Below, one piece after another: positions 14,275 to 20,122 of a DNA stretch of 29,872 nucleotides. The notes below the pieces were generated by a model. It was not told the origin of the DNA and did not search any database. It worked only from the letters and a program-made list of their open reading frames with translations. This DNA comes from a virus. Location of the stretch: IMG/VR virus record IMGVR_UViG_3300027142_000039, positions 1-29,872 of that record; one strand, written 5' to 3'. Within the stretch, counting starts at the first letter, position 1, and each line of letters starts with the position of its first letter. The translations under genes were made by a program, and so were the position numbers.

Positions 14275-15357
14275 ATGGCGAACGACGCGCCAATCTCATT
14301 GCAGCAGCTCTTCAAGTATTACAAGGGCCAGCCGCATCAGACCGCCGCGATTCAGCAGCTCGAGTCCGATCTCTCCGCCAACGGCTACAACGCCGCGATG
14401 CGCCGAGACCGCGCATGGTTTCAAACGTGGAGCCAAGACGGCAAGCAAACTGATCTGGCCGCGGCCATCAAGCTGATTAAGGAGTTCGAGGGTTGCCATC
14501 TCTCGGCATACCCCGATCCACTGAGCGGTGGCGATCCGTGGACCATCGGCTATGGCACCACGCGCTACAGCAACGGCAATGCCGTGAAGCGTGGCGACAA
14601 GATCAACGTGATCGAGGCCGATATGCTGCTGCGCCTTGAGATCGACCGCATCACTGACAAGCTCCGCACCACCATCCCGCACTGGAATGTGATGGATGAC
14701 AACCAGCGCTCGGCGCTGGTGAGCTTCGCCTACAACCTCGGCGCTGGCTTCTACGGATCCGCTGGATTCGAGACCATCAGCCGGTGCCTGCGTGAGCGTG
14801 ATTGGGCCGCAGTGCCAGCAGCGCTCGAGTTGTACCGCAACCCTGGCACCCCAGTTGAGGCTGGACTATTGCGCCGCCGCCGCGCTGAGGGCGAGCTATG
14901 GGGCAAGCATCAGGCCGCGGCTGCACCGGAGACCGCCAAGCTGCGCCCCGGCAGCCCATTCACCGCACGGATCACGCCACACATCAGGCTGGGTGAGTTC
15001 GCGCTGGATCAAGAGGCGAGGCGGTTCGAGCATCAGCATCAGGTGGATACGGCCGCTGAGCTGGCTGCCTTCCTAGAGCGTGCTCGGACTCACTTCGGCG
15101 GTAAACCTGTGATCATCACCAGCGGCTATCGCAACCCTCAGATCAACGCCTCAGTGGGAGGCGCAAAAAATAGCGAGCATCTCTACAACGCTCCGGGCGT
15201 CGGTGCTGTTGACTGGCTGATCGAGGGGGTGGACATTAACCGGCTGCAGACTTGGTGCATCGCAAACTGGCCTTACAGCACCGGCAAAGGCGCTCCGCGT
15301 GGCTTCATCCACACCGGCATCAGACAAGGCCGACCGAAGGTGGTCTGGGACTATTGA
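14275..15357 (+). CDS. Bifunctional endolysin: GH24 muramidase plus M15-type peptidase
   Basis: 360 residues with no signal peptide, so release depends on a holin. Residues about 60-210 are a T4/P1-type lysozyme domain: LIKEFEGCHLSAYPDP carries the catalytic Glu72 and Asp81, then PWTIGYGTT with Thr95. Later ALVSFAYNLGAGF and a GLLRRRRAEGELW ending complete GH24. Residues about 225-360 are an M15_3-like peptidase domain, with SGYRNPQINASVGGAKNSEH (His302), GAVDW (Asp313) and FIHTG (His346) as zinc ligands. It would cut both glycan strands and peptide stems. Residues 1-55 hold an additional helical segment of unknown use. Its 3' end overlaps the convergent HNH gene by 7 nt. Confidence 0.9.
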   Translation: MANDAPISLQQLFKYYKGQPHQTAAIQQLESDLSANGYNAAMRRDRAWFQTWSQDGKQTDLAAAIKLIKEFEGCHLSAYPDPLSGGDPWTIGYGTTRYSNGNAVKRGDKINVIEADMLLRLEIDRITDKLRTTIPHWNVMDDNQRSALVSFAYNLGAGFYGSAGFETISRCLRERDWAAVPAALELYRNPGTPVEAGLLRRRRAEGELWGKHQAAAAPETAKLRPGSPFTARITPHIRLGEFALDQEARRFEHQHQVDTAAELAAFLERARTHFGGKPVIITSGYRNPQINASVGGAKNSEHLYNAPGVGAVDWLIEGVDINRLQTWCIANWPYSTGKGAPRGFIHTGIRQGRPKVVWDY

Positions 15358-15824
15358 AGCCATCCCCATTTTTTGCCAGACCGTATATCTCGAACATGTT
15401 CGCGTGATATGCCAAACCTGGCGGCTATTTCTTTTTGTGTTCCATTTGCGGCTCGGATTGCATGTATCTGATCGCGCTTTAGCTTTGAAGTAGGACAACG
15501 CTCACCGCGGTTTGTTGTGCCATGCTTTGAAGCGTCTGCCATGTTTCCTTTGCGCGTATCCCATCGAAGATTGCTTAAGTTATTGTCTGTCCTAATACCA
15601 TTGCCGTGGCAAGCTTCATGCCCATAAGGGCATGGTCCTACAAAGGCTTCAAGCACAAGTCGTTGAACATGCCGCACAGATCCACCCAAGTTGACTTGGT
15701 GATAGCCAGTGTTTGCTACAGAAAGCCGGAGTAGCCGGTTGGTTCGATTGCTCCAAACACGTCCGCGGTTTGAAACTTCGTACTGGCCATCAGAGCCAGG
15801 CACGGGCTGCCATACTTCAAACAT
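15351..15824 (-). CDS. HNH homing endonuclease with NUMOD4 and C-terminal HTH
   Basis: 157 residues. Residues 1-35 (VWQPVPGSDGQYEVSNRGRV) are a NUMOD4 DNA-binding motif. Residues about 50-92 are HNH: the HVQRLVLEAFVGPCP part, ACHGNGIRTDNNLSNLRWDT with His73 and Asn81/82. The usual 'VHRLV' has Gln54 in place of His, so activity is not certain. Residues 112-157 form a small helix-turn-helix (QKEIAARFGISREHVRDIRS). It stands alone on the minus strand between plus-strand genes, convergent with the endolysin, as is common for free-standing mobile endonucleases. The antisense frame does not hold a gene. Confidence 0.9.
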   Translation of the reverse strand: MFEVWQPVPGSDGQYEVSNRGRVWSNRTNRLLRLSVANTGYHQVNLGGSVRHVQRLVLEAFVGPCPYGHEACHGNGIRTDNNLSNLRWDTRKGNMADASKHGTTNRGERCPTSKLKRDQIHAIRAANGTQKEIAARFGISREHVRDIRSGKKWGWLQ

Positions 15825-15900
15825 CGCCTATCGGTGGTAGGTGGTCACGCTCCAGGGGCGGCAACCCGCTGGGGCACCCAAATCCTAACGGTGCAATCGA

Positions 15901-16416
15901 GTGCTCGTTCCTGATCATGAAATCCGGCGGCTGTGCAAGCAGCACGCCATGGTGATGCCGTTCGATGAAGAGCTGCTAAACCCGGCCAGCTTGGATGTGA
16001 CCTTAGGCAGCCGGATCATGATCGAGGTGGCAGAGACGCCTGAGCTGCAGGTGGTCGATATCCTCGGCCATACGGCAGATGATCCATATCTGATCCAGCC
16101 GGGCGAGTTCTTCCTGGCTGAAACCCGTGAGATCTTCAACCTACCGAACCACATCGGCGCTCAGTTCGTGCTCAAGTCCAGCCGCGCACGCGAGGGTTGG
16201 GACCATGCTGAGGCCGGCTGGTGTGATCCGGGATGGTATGGCAGCAGACTCACGATGGAGATTTGCAATCAACGCAGACTGCATCCGCTCGGCATCTGGC
16301 CCGGCATGAAGATCGGGCAGATGAAGTTCATCCTCGTGAGCGGCACTGTGGAGCGCAGCTACGCCGAAACTGGAAGATATAACGCAGACCTGGGCGTCAC
16401 CGCATCCAAGGGCTAG
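15901..16416 (+). CDS. dcd: dCTP deaminase/dUTPase-family protein
   Basis: 171 residues from a GTG start. The opening VPDHEIRRLC, PFDEELLNPASLDVTLGSRI is the family signature. Further matches are LKSSRAREGW (Ser93 and Arg97 by alignment with the E. coli enzyme), the loop AEAGWCDPGWYGS, TMEI with the catalytic Glu120 and WPGMKIGQMKF. It would deaminate dCTP or hydrolyse dUTP, keeping uracil out of phage DNA and feeding dTTP synthesis. The end (GRYNADLGVTASKG) diverges from the usual 'Y.gq..P..S'. It has its own terminator downstream and sits beside the HNH gene. Deaminase versus dUTPase cannot be decided by eye. Confidence 0.87.
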   Translation: MLVPDHEIRRLCKQHAMVMPFDEELLNPASLDVTLGSRIMIEVAETPELQVVDILGHTADDPYLIQPGEFFLAETREIFNLPNHIGAQFVLKSSRAREGWDHAEAGWCDPGWYGSRLTMEICNQRRLHPLGIWPGMKIGQMKFILVSGTVERSYAETGRYNADLGVTASKG

Positions 16417-16442
16417 CGTTCAATCGGAGAGCCAAAGGTCCA

Positions 16443-16655
16443 CTAAGCGCCGGCCTGAGCAACTGGCGCTTTTTTCATGGGATGCACCAACTCACCCATC
16501 CGCAGGCGATAGATCTTGTTTGGCGCTTCGGCGGGATCATCCATTGGGATCATCGTGTAATCATCGCAGCCGTGTGATTCAGCAAAGTGGCTGGCGGCTG
16601 TGTGGCTGGGGAATGGCCCGACGTGCCAGGGGCCGATTCGAAGGATGTATGTCAT
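16443..16655 (-). CDS. Small unknown protein
   Basis: 70 residues from ATG 16655; ATG 16694 would add 13 basic residues with poor support. It begins MTYILRIGPWHVGPFPSHTA and continues ASHFAESHGCDDYTMIPMDD, ending with a basic KKAPVAQAGA tail. The form suggests a compact beta-alpha-beta protein, but no family is recognised. Its last codons run through the hairpin of the dcd terminator, so the two transcripts converge here. Confidence 0.6.
   Translation of the reverse strand: MTYILRIGPWHVGPFPSHTAASHFAESHGCDDYTMIPMDDPAEAPNKIYRLRMGELVHPMKKAPVAQAGA
16445..16475 (+). terminator. Rho-independent terminator after dcd
   Basis: AAGCGCC (16445-16451) pairs with GGCGCTT (16465-16471) around a 13-nt loop, with an unbroken T-run 16470-16475. 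It ends transcripts from the plus-strand dcd gene, 29 nt after its stop. It also codes for the C terminus of the convergent minus-strand gene. Confidence 0.82.
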
Positions 16656-16686
16656 GCGCGAGACCGTAGCGCGAATCCTGCGCTGC

Positions 16687-16713
16687 AATCCCATAGCAAT
16701 TCTGTAATCCCAT
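16687..16713. repeat. Direct repeats AATCCCAT in a divergent promoter region
   Basis: AATCCCAT occurs at 16687-16694 and 16706-16713 (19 nt start to start, nearly two helical turns), between the minus-strand gene ending its 5' side at 16655 and the plus-strand start at 16760. They may be operator half-sites (inference). No clear -35/-10 pair was found. Confidence 0.35.
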
Positions 16714-16759
16714 GAGACTCAGTGGCGACCGCTACCGTTAGCCAAGCGGCGGCCAGCCC

Positions 16760-16942
16760 ATGCGGGCGTTCTACCTAGAGATCTCCGCCAAGCTGATCAT
16801 CCGCTCTGATACGGAGCCGGATGATTTGCCTGCTGATATCTATAGCCATCTGGCTGAGTTCATCCCATCCGATGACGACATTATCGACATCGAGGTGAAC
16901 TGCGTTCCTCTGCCGCCAGACCTTGGATCGCCATCACATTGA
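16760..16942 (+). CDS. Small acidic unknown protein
   Basis: 60 residues: starts MRAFYLEISAKLIIRSDTEP, has a helical DIYSHLAEFIPSDDD, and IIDIEVNCVPLPPDL at the end, a strand-helix-strand arrangement. It is acidic and cytosolic. No family is recognised. Its end overlaps the start of the HNH gene by 20 nt, so the two are probably translated together. Confidence 0.6.
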   Translation: MRAFYLEISAKLIIRSDTEPDDLPADIYSHLAEFIPSDDDIIDIEVNCVPLPPDLGSPSH

Positions 16943-17294
16943 AGAAACGCGCCTGATCACACGGCGATCAGCACGCGATCAGATTCTCCTAGCTTGGAAC
17001 TACCGCTGCGCCTACTGCGGCGATCAGCTGGGCCGCTCGCCAACGCTCGATCACATCATCCCGAAAGCACACGGCGGGCTCACGGTGCGCAGCAACATGG
17101 TTGCCTGCTGCTGGGCGTGCAACTCAAGCAAGGGGCACAAACCATGGGTCGATTGGTATCGCGCCCAGCCCTTCTGGACCACGCTTGGAGAGTGGGCAAT
17201 CGCGCAATGGTTAGGGCAGGATGCGACTGCACACCCACAGCGCGATCAGGCACGTCGCCCAATACTCGACGATGAGGATCAGCACATCGCGTAG
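16923..17294 (+). CDS. HNH endonuclease (zinc-binding, McrA-like)
   Basis: 123 residues if started at TTG 16923. ATT 16938 is another option and no ATG is available before the domain. The core is CAYCG (Cys29, Cys32), TLDHIIPKAHGG (Asp43, His44), SNMVACCWACNSSKG with Asn58 and Cys63/Cys66: a complete HNH fold with a structural zinc. It is followed by WVDWYRAQPFW and a Trp-rich helix. In phages such proteins act in packaging nicking or as selfish endonucleases. It is far from any visible terminase, so the role here is open. It converges with a minus operon, leaving 2 nt between them. Confidence 0.82.
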   Translation: MDRHHIEETRLITRRSARDQILLAWNYRCAYCGDQLGRSPTLDHIIPKAHGGLTVRSNMVACCWACNSSKGHKPWVDWYRAQPFWTTLGEWAIAQWLGQDATAHPQRDQARRPILDDEDQHIA

Positions 17295-17296
17295 CA

Positions 17297-17467
17297 TCAG
17301 CGGGCCAGCAGATGATCGAGATACAGCTCGGCCTGCCATAGGTCGGAGCTATACCGGCAGACACCACCGACGCAGCTGCGGTAGTAGACCTCACCCTGCA
17401 CTGGCATCAGGGTTTCGATGTAGCCGCCGTCTCGGTCAGTGCGGCTGATGACTTCCGTGCCGAACAT
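17297..17467 (-). CDS. Small unknown protein, last gene of the minus operon
   Basis: 56 residues from ATG 17467: FGTEVISRTDRDGGYIETLM, then GEVYYRSCVGGVCRYSSDLW and a QAELYLDHLLAR helix. The frame is open upstream to 17524, but that extension overlaps the preceding gene by 89 nt and looks unlike a protein N terminus. Two cysteines near the middle could bind metal or form a disulphide. No family recognised. Confidence 0.5.
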   Translation of the reverse strand: MFGTEVISRTDRDGGYIETLMPVQGEVYYRSCVGGVCRYSSDLWQAELYLDHLLAR

Positions 17468-17774
17468 ACAACTCGCACCTGGCCGCGTAACGGCCGCCGC
17501 TTCTCTTTGATTCTGGCAACTCAAAAGCGCAGCGCTGCCTGCCCATATCCCACTGCTGACAATCCCAGCACATCAATGGCTCAGCAGGCCGCAACTTGCG
17601 GCGTGCAGCCTGGTAGAACTGCTGCGCCTTCAACAGTGCTGACTGCAGCTGAATGGCGCCGGTATCCATCTCGATCTGATGCTCTGGCTTGGGGCCCAGA
17701 ATCACTCGAGCGTGCCAGGTGCGATCTGAGCGACTGCACAGCAGCAACAATCGGCCGCCGTGCAGGCTGATCAT
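17436..17774 (-). CDS. Cysteine-containing unknown protein (possible zinc finger)
   Basis: 112 residues. The N-terminal half has strands (GRLLLLCSRSDRTWHARVIL) and a helix (QLQSALLKAQQFYQAARRKL). The C-terminal half has CWDCQQWDMGRQRC and then YAARCELY, a C-x2-C...C...C set suitable for one zinc ion. Small proteins with a 'CxxCxxWD...C.F..PE......A..C..Y' ending occur in cyanobacteria and their phages, from memory, as unnamed proteins. It is joined to the upstream gene by ATGA. Confidence 0.6.
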   Translation of the reverse strand: MISLHGGRLLLLCSRSDRTWHARVILGPKPEHQIEMDTGAIQLQSALLKAQQFYQAARRKLRPAEPLMCWDCQQWDMGRQRCAFELPESKRSGGRYAARCELYVRHGSHQPH

Positions 17775-18004
17775 TCAACCTCGCCTGCCGCTGGCTGGTG
17801 ATAGATCCGCTCGAGCAACATGCTGGCCGGCTCGCTTGGCGTATCGGTCACATACGCCGCAACCGGATCAGTGCCATCAGATGCCACATAGATGCAGGGG
17901 TAGCCGTATGGCTTCACCACCACTAGCCCGGTGTTGCGGCTGCGCGTGAGAATCCGAAGCGCAAGGCGCTCGAGGATATTCAGGCCCGGCAGCTGTTGCA
18001 TCAT
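17771..18004 (-). CDS. Small unknown protein
   Basis: 77 residues from ATG 18004 (ATGA overlap with the DUF3310-like gene); ATG 18001 is the next choice. The core is ILERLALRILTRSRNTGLVV, followed by KPYGYPCIYVASDGTDPVAA and YVTDTPSEPASMLLERI: helix, strand, strand, helix. Upstream residues in the open frame (to 18079) look non-coding. No family is recognised. It is part of the ATGA-linked minus operon. Confidence 0.58.
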   Translation of the reverse strand: MMQQLPGLNILERLALRILTRSRNTGLVVVKPYGYPCIYVASDGTDPVAAYVTDTPSEPASMLLERIYHQPAAGEVE

Positions 18005-18222
18005 CCCTCCAGTTTGGCAATCAACCGCTCGATATACCATCTGCACTTGCGGGCATCCTCGAGGGCGTTCCCTTTGCACCAGATGCGCAGCAGATATTTC
18101 AGCGCCTGACCTTGCAGGTAAGCGGGCACCATATGGGGCGCATCGCTTACCGCAGCCTCGATCACATCAATCGCCTCGACTGGGCCGCGGCGGTAGTGCG
18201 GTGGGTTGATCGGGTCGGTCAT
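18001..18222 (-). CDS. DUF3310-like protein
   Basis: 73 residues from ATG 18222. The motif set NPPHYRRGPVEAIDVIEA, YLQGQALKYLLRIWCKGN and ALEDARKCRWYIERLI is that of DUF3310, a phage domain of 60-70 residues found alone or fused in podo- and siphoviruses (for example near T7-type nucleotide metabolism genes). Its biochemical function is not settled. Start choice follows the ATGA link with the gene before it and the family's N terminus 'NPPHY'. Confidence 0.82.
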   Translation of the reverse strand: MTDPINPPHYRRGPVEAIDVIEAAVSDAPHMVPAYLQGQALKYLLRIWCKGNALEDARKCRWYIERLIAKLEG

Positions 18223-18380
18223 GCCACCACCTGCCGCTCGGCGTTCTTCCATTTCTTGCGGTTCACAATGTCGCACACGTGCGGCACGCTGATGTCATAG
18301 GTGAGCGCAATATCAAGCATCGTCTGCCCCTTGGCGTATAGCTCGCGGATCTCAACGGCGTTCTGCGGGGTCAGCTTCAT
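18219..18380 (-). CDS. Small HTH protein
   Basis: 53 residues: KLTPQNAVEIRELYAKGQTM, LDIALTYDISVPHVCDIVNR and KKWKNAERQVVA. This is a single trihelical DNA-binding unit like the C-terminal HTH of homing endonucleases and resolvase-type tails ('t..ei..ly..G.t...IA..y.vs...v..I...k.W'). It may be a small regulator or a detached domain from an endonuclease. It is ATGA-linked on both sides. Confidence 0.7.
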   Translation of the reverse strand: MKLTPQNAVEIRELYAKGQTMLDIALTYDISVPHVCDIVNRKKWKNAERQVVA

Positions 18381-18670
18381 TTCCACTTGTCTCCAAGGAG
18401 CTGCTGGCGACACGCCTCGATGGCTTGCTGCGCATTCTTCTGTGTCATCACTGACTCGGTTGCATCCATGGCACGCACCACGCGATCCAGCAGATTGGGG
18501 TAGTACGTGTCACGGAAATTGGCGGCCAGATCACGGGCGAACTCATCCCAGAGGCCGGTATAGGTGCAACGCAATGGGTGACCGTATGGCAGGTCATCAC
18601 GGCCGCTGCGCTGGTAGAGCGCTTCCATCATGTTGGCGCGTTGCTGATCCAATCGAATGCGGGCGTTCAT
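18377..18670 (-). CDS. Unknown helical protein
   Basis: 97 residues, mostly helical and basic: LDQQRANMMEALYQRSGRDD, then HPLRCTYTGLWDEFARDLAA and a C-terminal QKNAQQAIEACRQQLL helix. The 'hp..gtYTGL(W/Y).EF' phrase recurs in small phage proteins, from memory, without function. ATGA overlaps connect it to the genes before and after. Confidence 0.62.
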   Translation of the reverse strand: MNARIRLDQQRANMMEALYQRSGRDDLPYGHPLRCTYTGLWDEFARDLAANFRDTYYPNLLDRVVRAMDATESVMTQKNAQQAIEACRQQLLGDKWK

Positions 18671-18855
18671 GGTTCAAGTAGCTGGGAGATGTGTTGCAGT
18701 TCAGCGCAGAGCTGCTGAGTTCGGGGTATGGCACGAAGCTGCTGGATTCTGAAATCGATCAGATGCTGCAGGCGCTCACGCTCATCCTGCCGGCCTTGCT
18801 GGTATGCGCCCGAGTCTGTGATCAACTGATTGATGCGGTCGCGGATGGTGCTCAT
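18667..18855 (-). CDS. Small coiled-coil protein
   Basis: 62 residues from ATG 18855: STIRDRINQLITDSGAYQQG, then RQDERERLQHLIDFRIQQLR and a final AELQHISQLLEP helix. Gln/Arg/Leu-rich heptads suggest a helical hairpin or oligomeric coil. The start is supported by ATGA overlap with the upstream gene; residues further up (to 18939) look non-coding. No family is recognised. Confidence 0.6.
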   Translation of the reverse strand: MSTIRDRINQLITDSGAYQQGRQDERERLQHLIDFRIQQLRAIPRTQQLCAELQHISQLLEP

Positions 18856-19082
18856 TCCACCTCCACTGCAGCGGCATCTGGCCAGCGGTTGCGGGCATAT
18901 TTCTGCGCAGCGGCCTTGGATTCGGCACGCGTGTACCAAACGAGCGGCTGGGCGCTCTTGGGGTAGACAATGACTTTGTAATCACGCACACGGGCGTTAT
19001 GGCGTGGCCGGCTGATGCCCTCGCCATAGCTTCCAAGGGTCTCAGGATCAGTGCGCCACTGGAATGCAGCAACCTCAGCCAT
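18852..19082 (-). CDS. Small unknown protein
   Basis: 76 residues: MAEVAAFQWRTDPETLGSYG, a basic HNARVRDYKVIVYPKSAQPL part, then VWYTRAESKAAAQKYARNRW. The last helix resembles small 'A...Ya..rWp.A.v' phage proteins. The centre looks like a beta hairpin. It may bind nucleic acid given its positive charge (weak inference). It overlaps both neighbours (8 nt upstream, ATGA downstream). Confidence 0.58.
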   Translation of the reverse strand: MAEVAAFQWRTDPETLGSYGEGISRPRHNARVRDYKVIVYPKSAQPLVWYTRAESKAAAQKYARNRWPDAAAVEVE

Positions 19083-19248
19083 GGCAGTTCGGATCGGTAA
19101 CGGTTTCAGGGTTCAGCCATTCGATCTGGTTCCACCAAGGGAGCCACGTATCGGCGGCGATCAGTTTGGCCTCGGTGAGGCTATGCGCTGAGATGCACTC
19201 AACGACGTTGGCGGAGCGGATCTGAAAGTAAAAGCGGCGCTCAGTCAT
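19075..19248 (-). CDS. Small unknown protein
   Basis: 57 residues from ATG 19248: MTERRFYFQIRSANVVECIS, then AHSLTEAKLIAADTWLPWWN and a short acidic end. The pattern strand-strand-helix ('a.sl.eAk..a...w..ww..i.WL') resembles the 18852 and 16443 products in architecture. The open frame continues upstream to 19305 but without coding character. Overlaps with both neighbouring genes fit coupled translation. Confidence 0.58.
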   Translation of the reverse strand: MTERRFYFQIRSANVVECISAHSLTEAKLIAADTWLPWWNQIEWLNPETVTDPNCHG

Positions 19249-19372
19249 GGCGCACCACCTGCTGCGTGCCTGAGTGGGTGGGGCTGTGATGTGCGCCGGA
19301 TTCAATGCCGATCATTGCGAACACGGCCGCGGCGATCAGCAGACAGATGGCATTGTTAATGCGGTTAATCAT
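19241..19372 (-). CDS. Tiny membrane protein
   Basis: 43 residues: MINRINNAICLLIAAAVFAM, then IGIESGAHHSPTHSGTQQVV and RHD. One membrane segment spans residues 5-24, followed by a His/Ser/Thr-rich tail. The start is linked by ATGA to the membrane-anchored HTH gene upstream, so the two may be made together at the membrane. No function is known. Confidence 0.55.
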   Translation of the reverse strand: MINRINNAICLLIAAAVFAMIGIESGAHHSPTHSGTQQVVRHD

Positions 19373-19563
19373 GAGGCAAGCGCCCGGCGGACGCGATAGC
19401 GGGACAGATTGAGACGGGCTGCGATCTGCTGCTGGCTGAGGCCAGTGCGTCGCAGGATGCGGATGCGGCGATCATCAGAAGCTGTGATCCAGTCGATCAC
19501 CGCCACTACGAACAGCAGCGGTAGTAGCAGCTTCCAGATCACCAAGAGAGTGGTGGTGATCAT
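19369..19563 (-). CDS. Membrane-anchored helix-turn-helix protein
   Basis: 64 residues from ATG 19563. Residues 1-25 (ITTTLLVIWKLLLPLLFVVA) are a strong membrane segment. Residues 30-64 (DDRRIRILRRTGLSQQQIAA, RLNLSRYRVRRALA) are a compact HTH like those of small recombination or sigma-4-type domains. A regulator tethered to the membrane is rare at this size. It may locate DNA at the membrane or sense its state (inference). It is second in the minus operon, 82 nt after the zinc-ribbon gene; that gap holds a perfect 10-bp palindrome (19606-19615). Confidence 0.72.
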   Translation of the reverse strand: MITTTLLVIWKLLLPLLFVVAVIDWITASDDRRIRILRRTGLSQQQIAARLNLSRYRVRRALAS

Positions 19564-19605
19564 GGGTTGGTTGCGATGCCCTTGCGGGCGTGCCGTTAGT
19601 ATGCC

Positions 19606-19615
19606 CCGCCGGCGG
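19606..19615. promoter_or_regulatory. 10-bp GC palindrome in the gap before the HTH gene
   Basis: CCGCCGGCGG is a perfect inverted repeat in the 82-nt gap between the zinc-ribbon gene stop (19646) and the membrane-HTH start (19563). It could be an operator or an RNA hairpin. No matching -35/-10 pair was found. Confidence 0.3.
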
Positions 19616-19645
19616 TTCACCCTGCTAGGGCCCTGTGACAGTTCT

Positions 19646-19879
19646 TCACACCGCCTGGCTGCCGACCGCCAAATCCACCGGCACGCGCAGCACCGGCACA
19701 CTCTTCTTGGTATCCGGCGTGCGCTGCCAGCCGATCACTGCCACGTGTACCGGTAGTTCCACCGTGTACCAAACGTGCCTGCACTGCACGCACCTCCGCT
19801 GGCGCGTCACTTTGTCCGCTTCCTTCCCGTTCGTGCTAATCGCCCTAATCTCACTGCTACCGCAACGCGGGCACTCCAT
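19646..19879 (-). CDS. NrdR-like zinc-ribbon protein
   Basis: 77 residues from ATG 19879. MECPRCGSSEIRAISTNGKE, then RQRRCVQCRHVWYTVELPV is a CxxC...CxxC zinc ribbon closely resembling the N-terminal domain of the ribonucleotide-reductase repressor NrdR ('MkCPfCg...v.dsr...rRRRC..C..rFtTyE'). The ATP-cone of NrdR is absent; the C-terminal 35 residues are basic and unlike it. A DNA-binding regulator is likely. It is the first gene of the twelve-gene minus operon, and divergent to 19916, so autoregulation is possible. The frame open upstream (to 20041) crosses the divergent gene. Confidence 0.75.
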   Translation of the reverse strand: MECPRCGSSEIRAISTNGKEADKVTRQRRCVQCRHVWYTVELPVHVAVIGWQRTPDTKKSVPVLRVPVDLAVGSQAV

Positions 19880-19883
19880 AGGT

Positions 19884-19895
19884 AACCTGAACCTG
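19884..19895. repeat. Tandem AACCTG repeat in a 36-bp divergent promoter region
   Basis: AACCTGAACCTG at 19884-19895 is flanked by GGT and TACC, in the 36-bp space between the zinc-ribbon gene start (19879, minus) and the start at 19916 (plus). A likely control point for both transcripts (inference). Confidence 0.35.
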
Positions 19896-19915
19896 TACCC
19901 CGTCACTATGGCACA

Positions 19916-20122
19916 ATGAACTTCGGGGAGTGGATGTGCGTGCAGCTCACGCCAGAACAGCAATTTGAGATCGAAAAACAAGCCCGCACCCTCATCGCAA
20001 GCGAGGATGCAGGCTTCATGGCAGCGGCTTTGCTCAAACAAGCCTGCTATCAGCAGCAGCTGCTGCAGCAGGCCGTCAATGAGATCGCACGCCTTGAGTG
20101 CGAGCTAATGGGCCGGCCCTAG
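19916..20122 (+). CDS. Small helical protein
   Basis: 68 residues: MNFGEWMCVQLTPEQQFEIE, KQARTLIASEDAGFMAAALL, then QQQLLQQAVNEIARLE. Mostly helix with a Gln-rich coil. ATG 19934 (MCVQLTPEQQ) is another start; it has GGGGAG before it but only 3 nt away, so 19916 is kept. It is the lone plus-strand gene between two minus operons and its 3' end overlaps the convergent 20119 gene by 4 nt. No family recognised. Confidence 0.55.
   Translation: MNFGEWMCVQLTPEQQFEIEKQARTLIASEDAGFMAAALLKQACYQQQLLQQAVNEIARLECELMGRP

Noticed and set aside
15725-15765. T-arm-like GGTTCGATTG, possible tRNA
   Set aside because: No matching acceptor, D or anticodon arm; the bases lie in the HNH gene and code for its N-terminal motif.
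15826-15900. GC-rich hairpin before dcd (CCAG...CTGG, 15852-15872) as terminator or riboswitch
   Set aside because: Short imperfect stem with no T-run and no known riboswitch core; kept as plain spacer.
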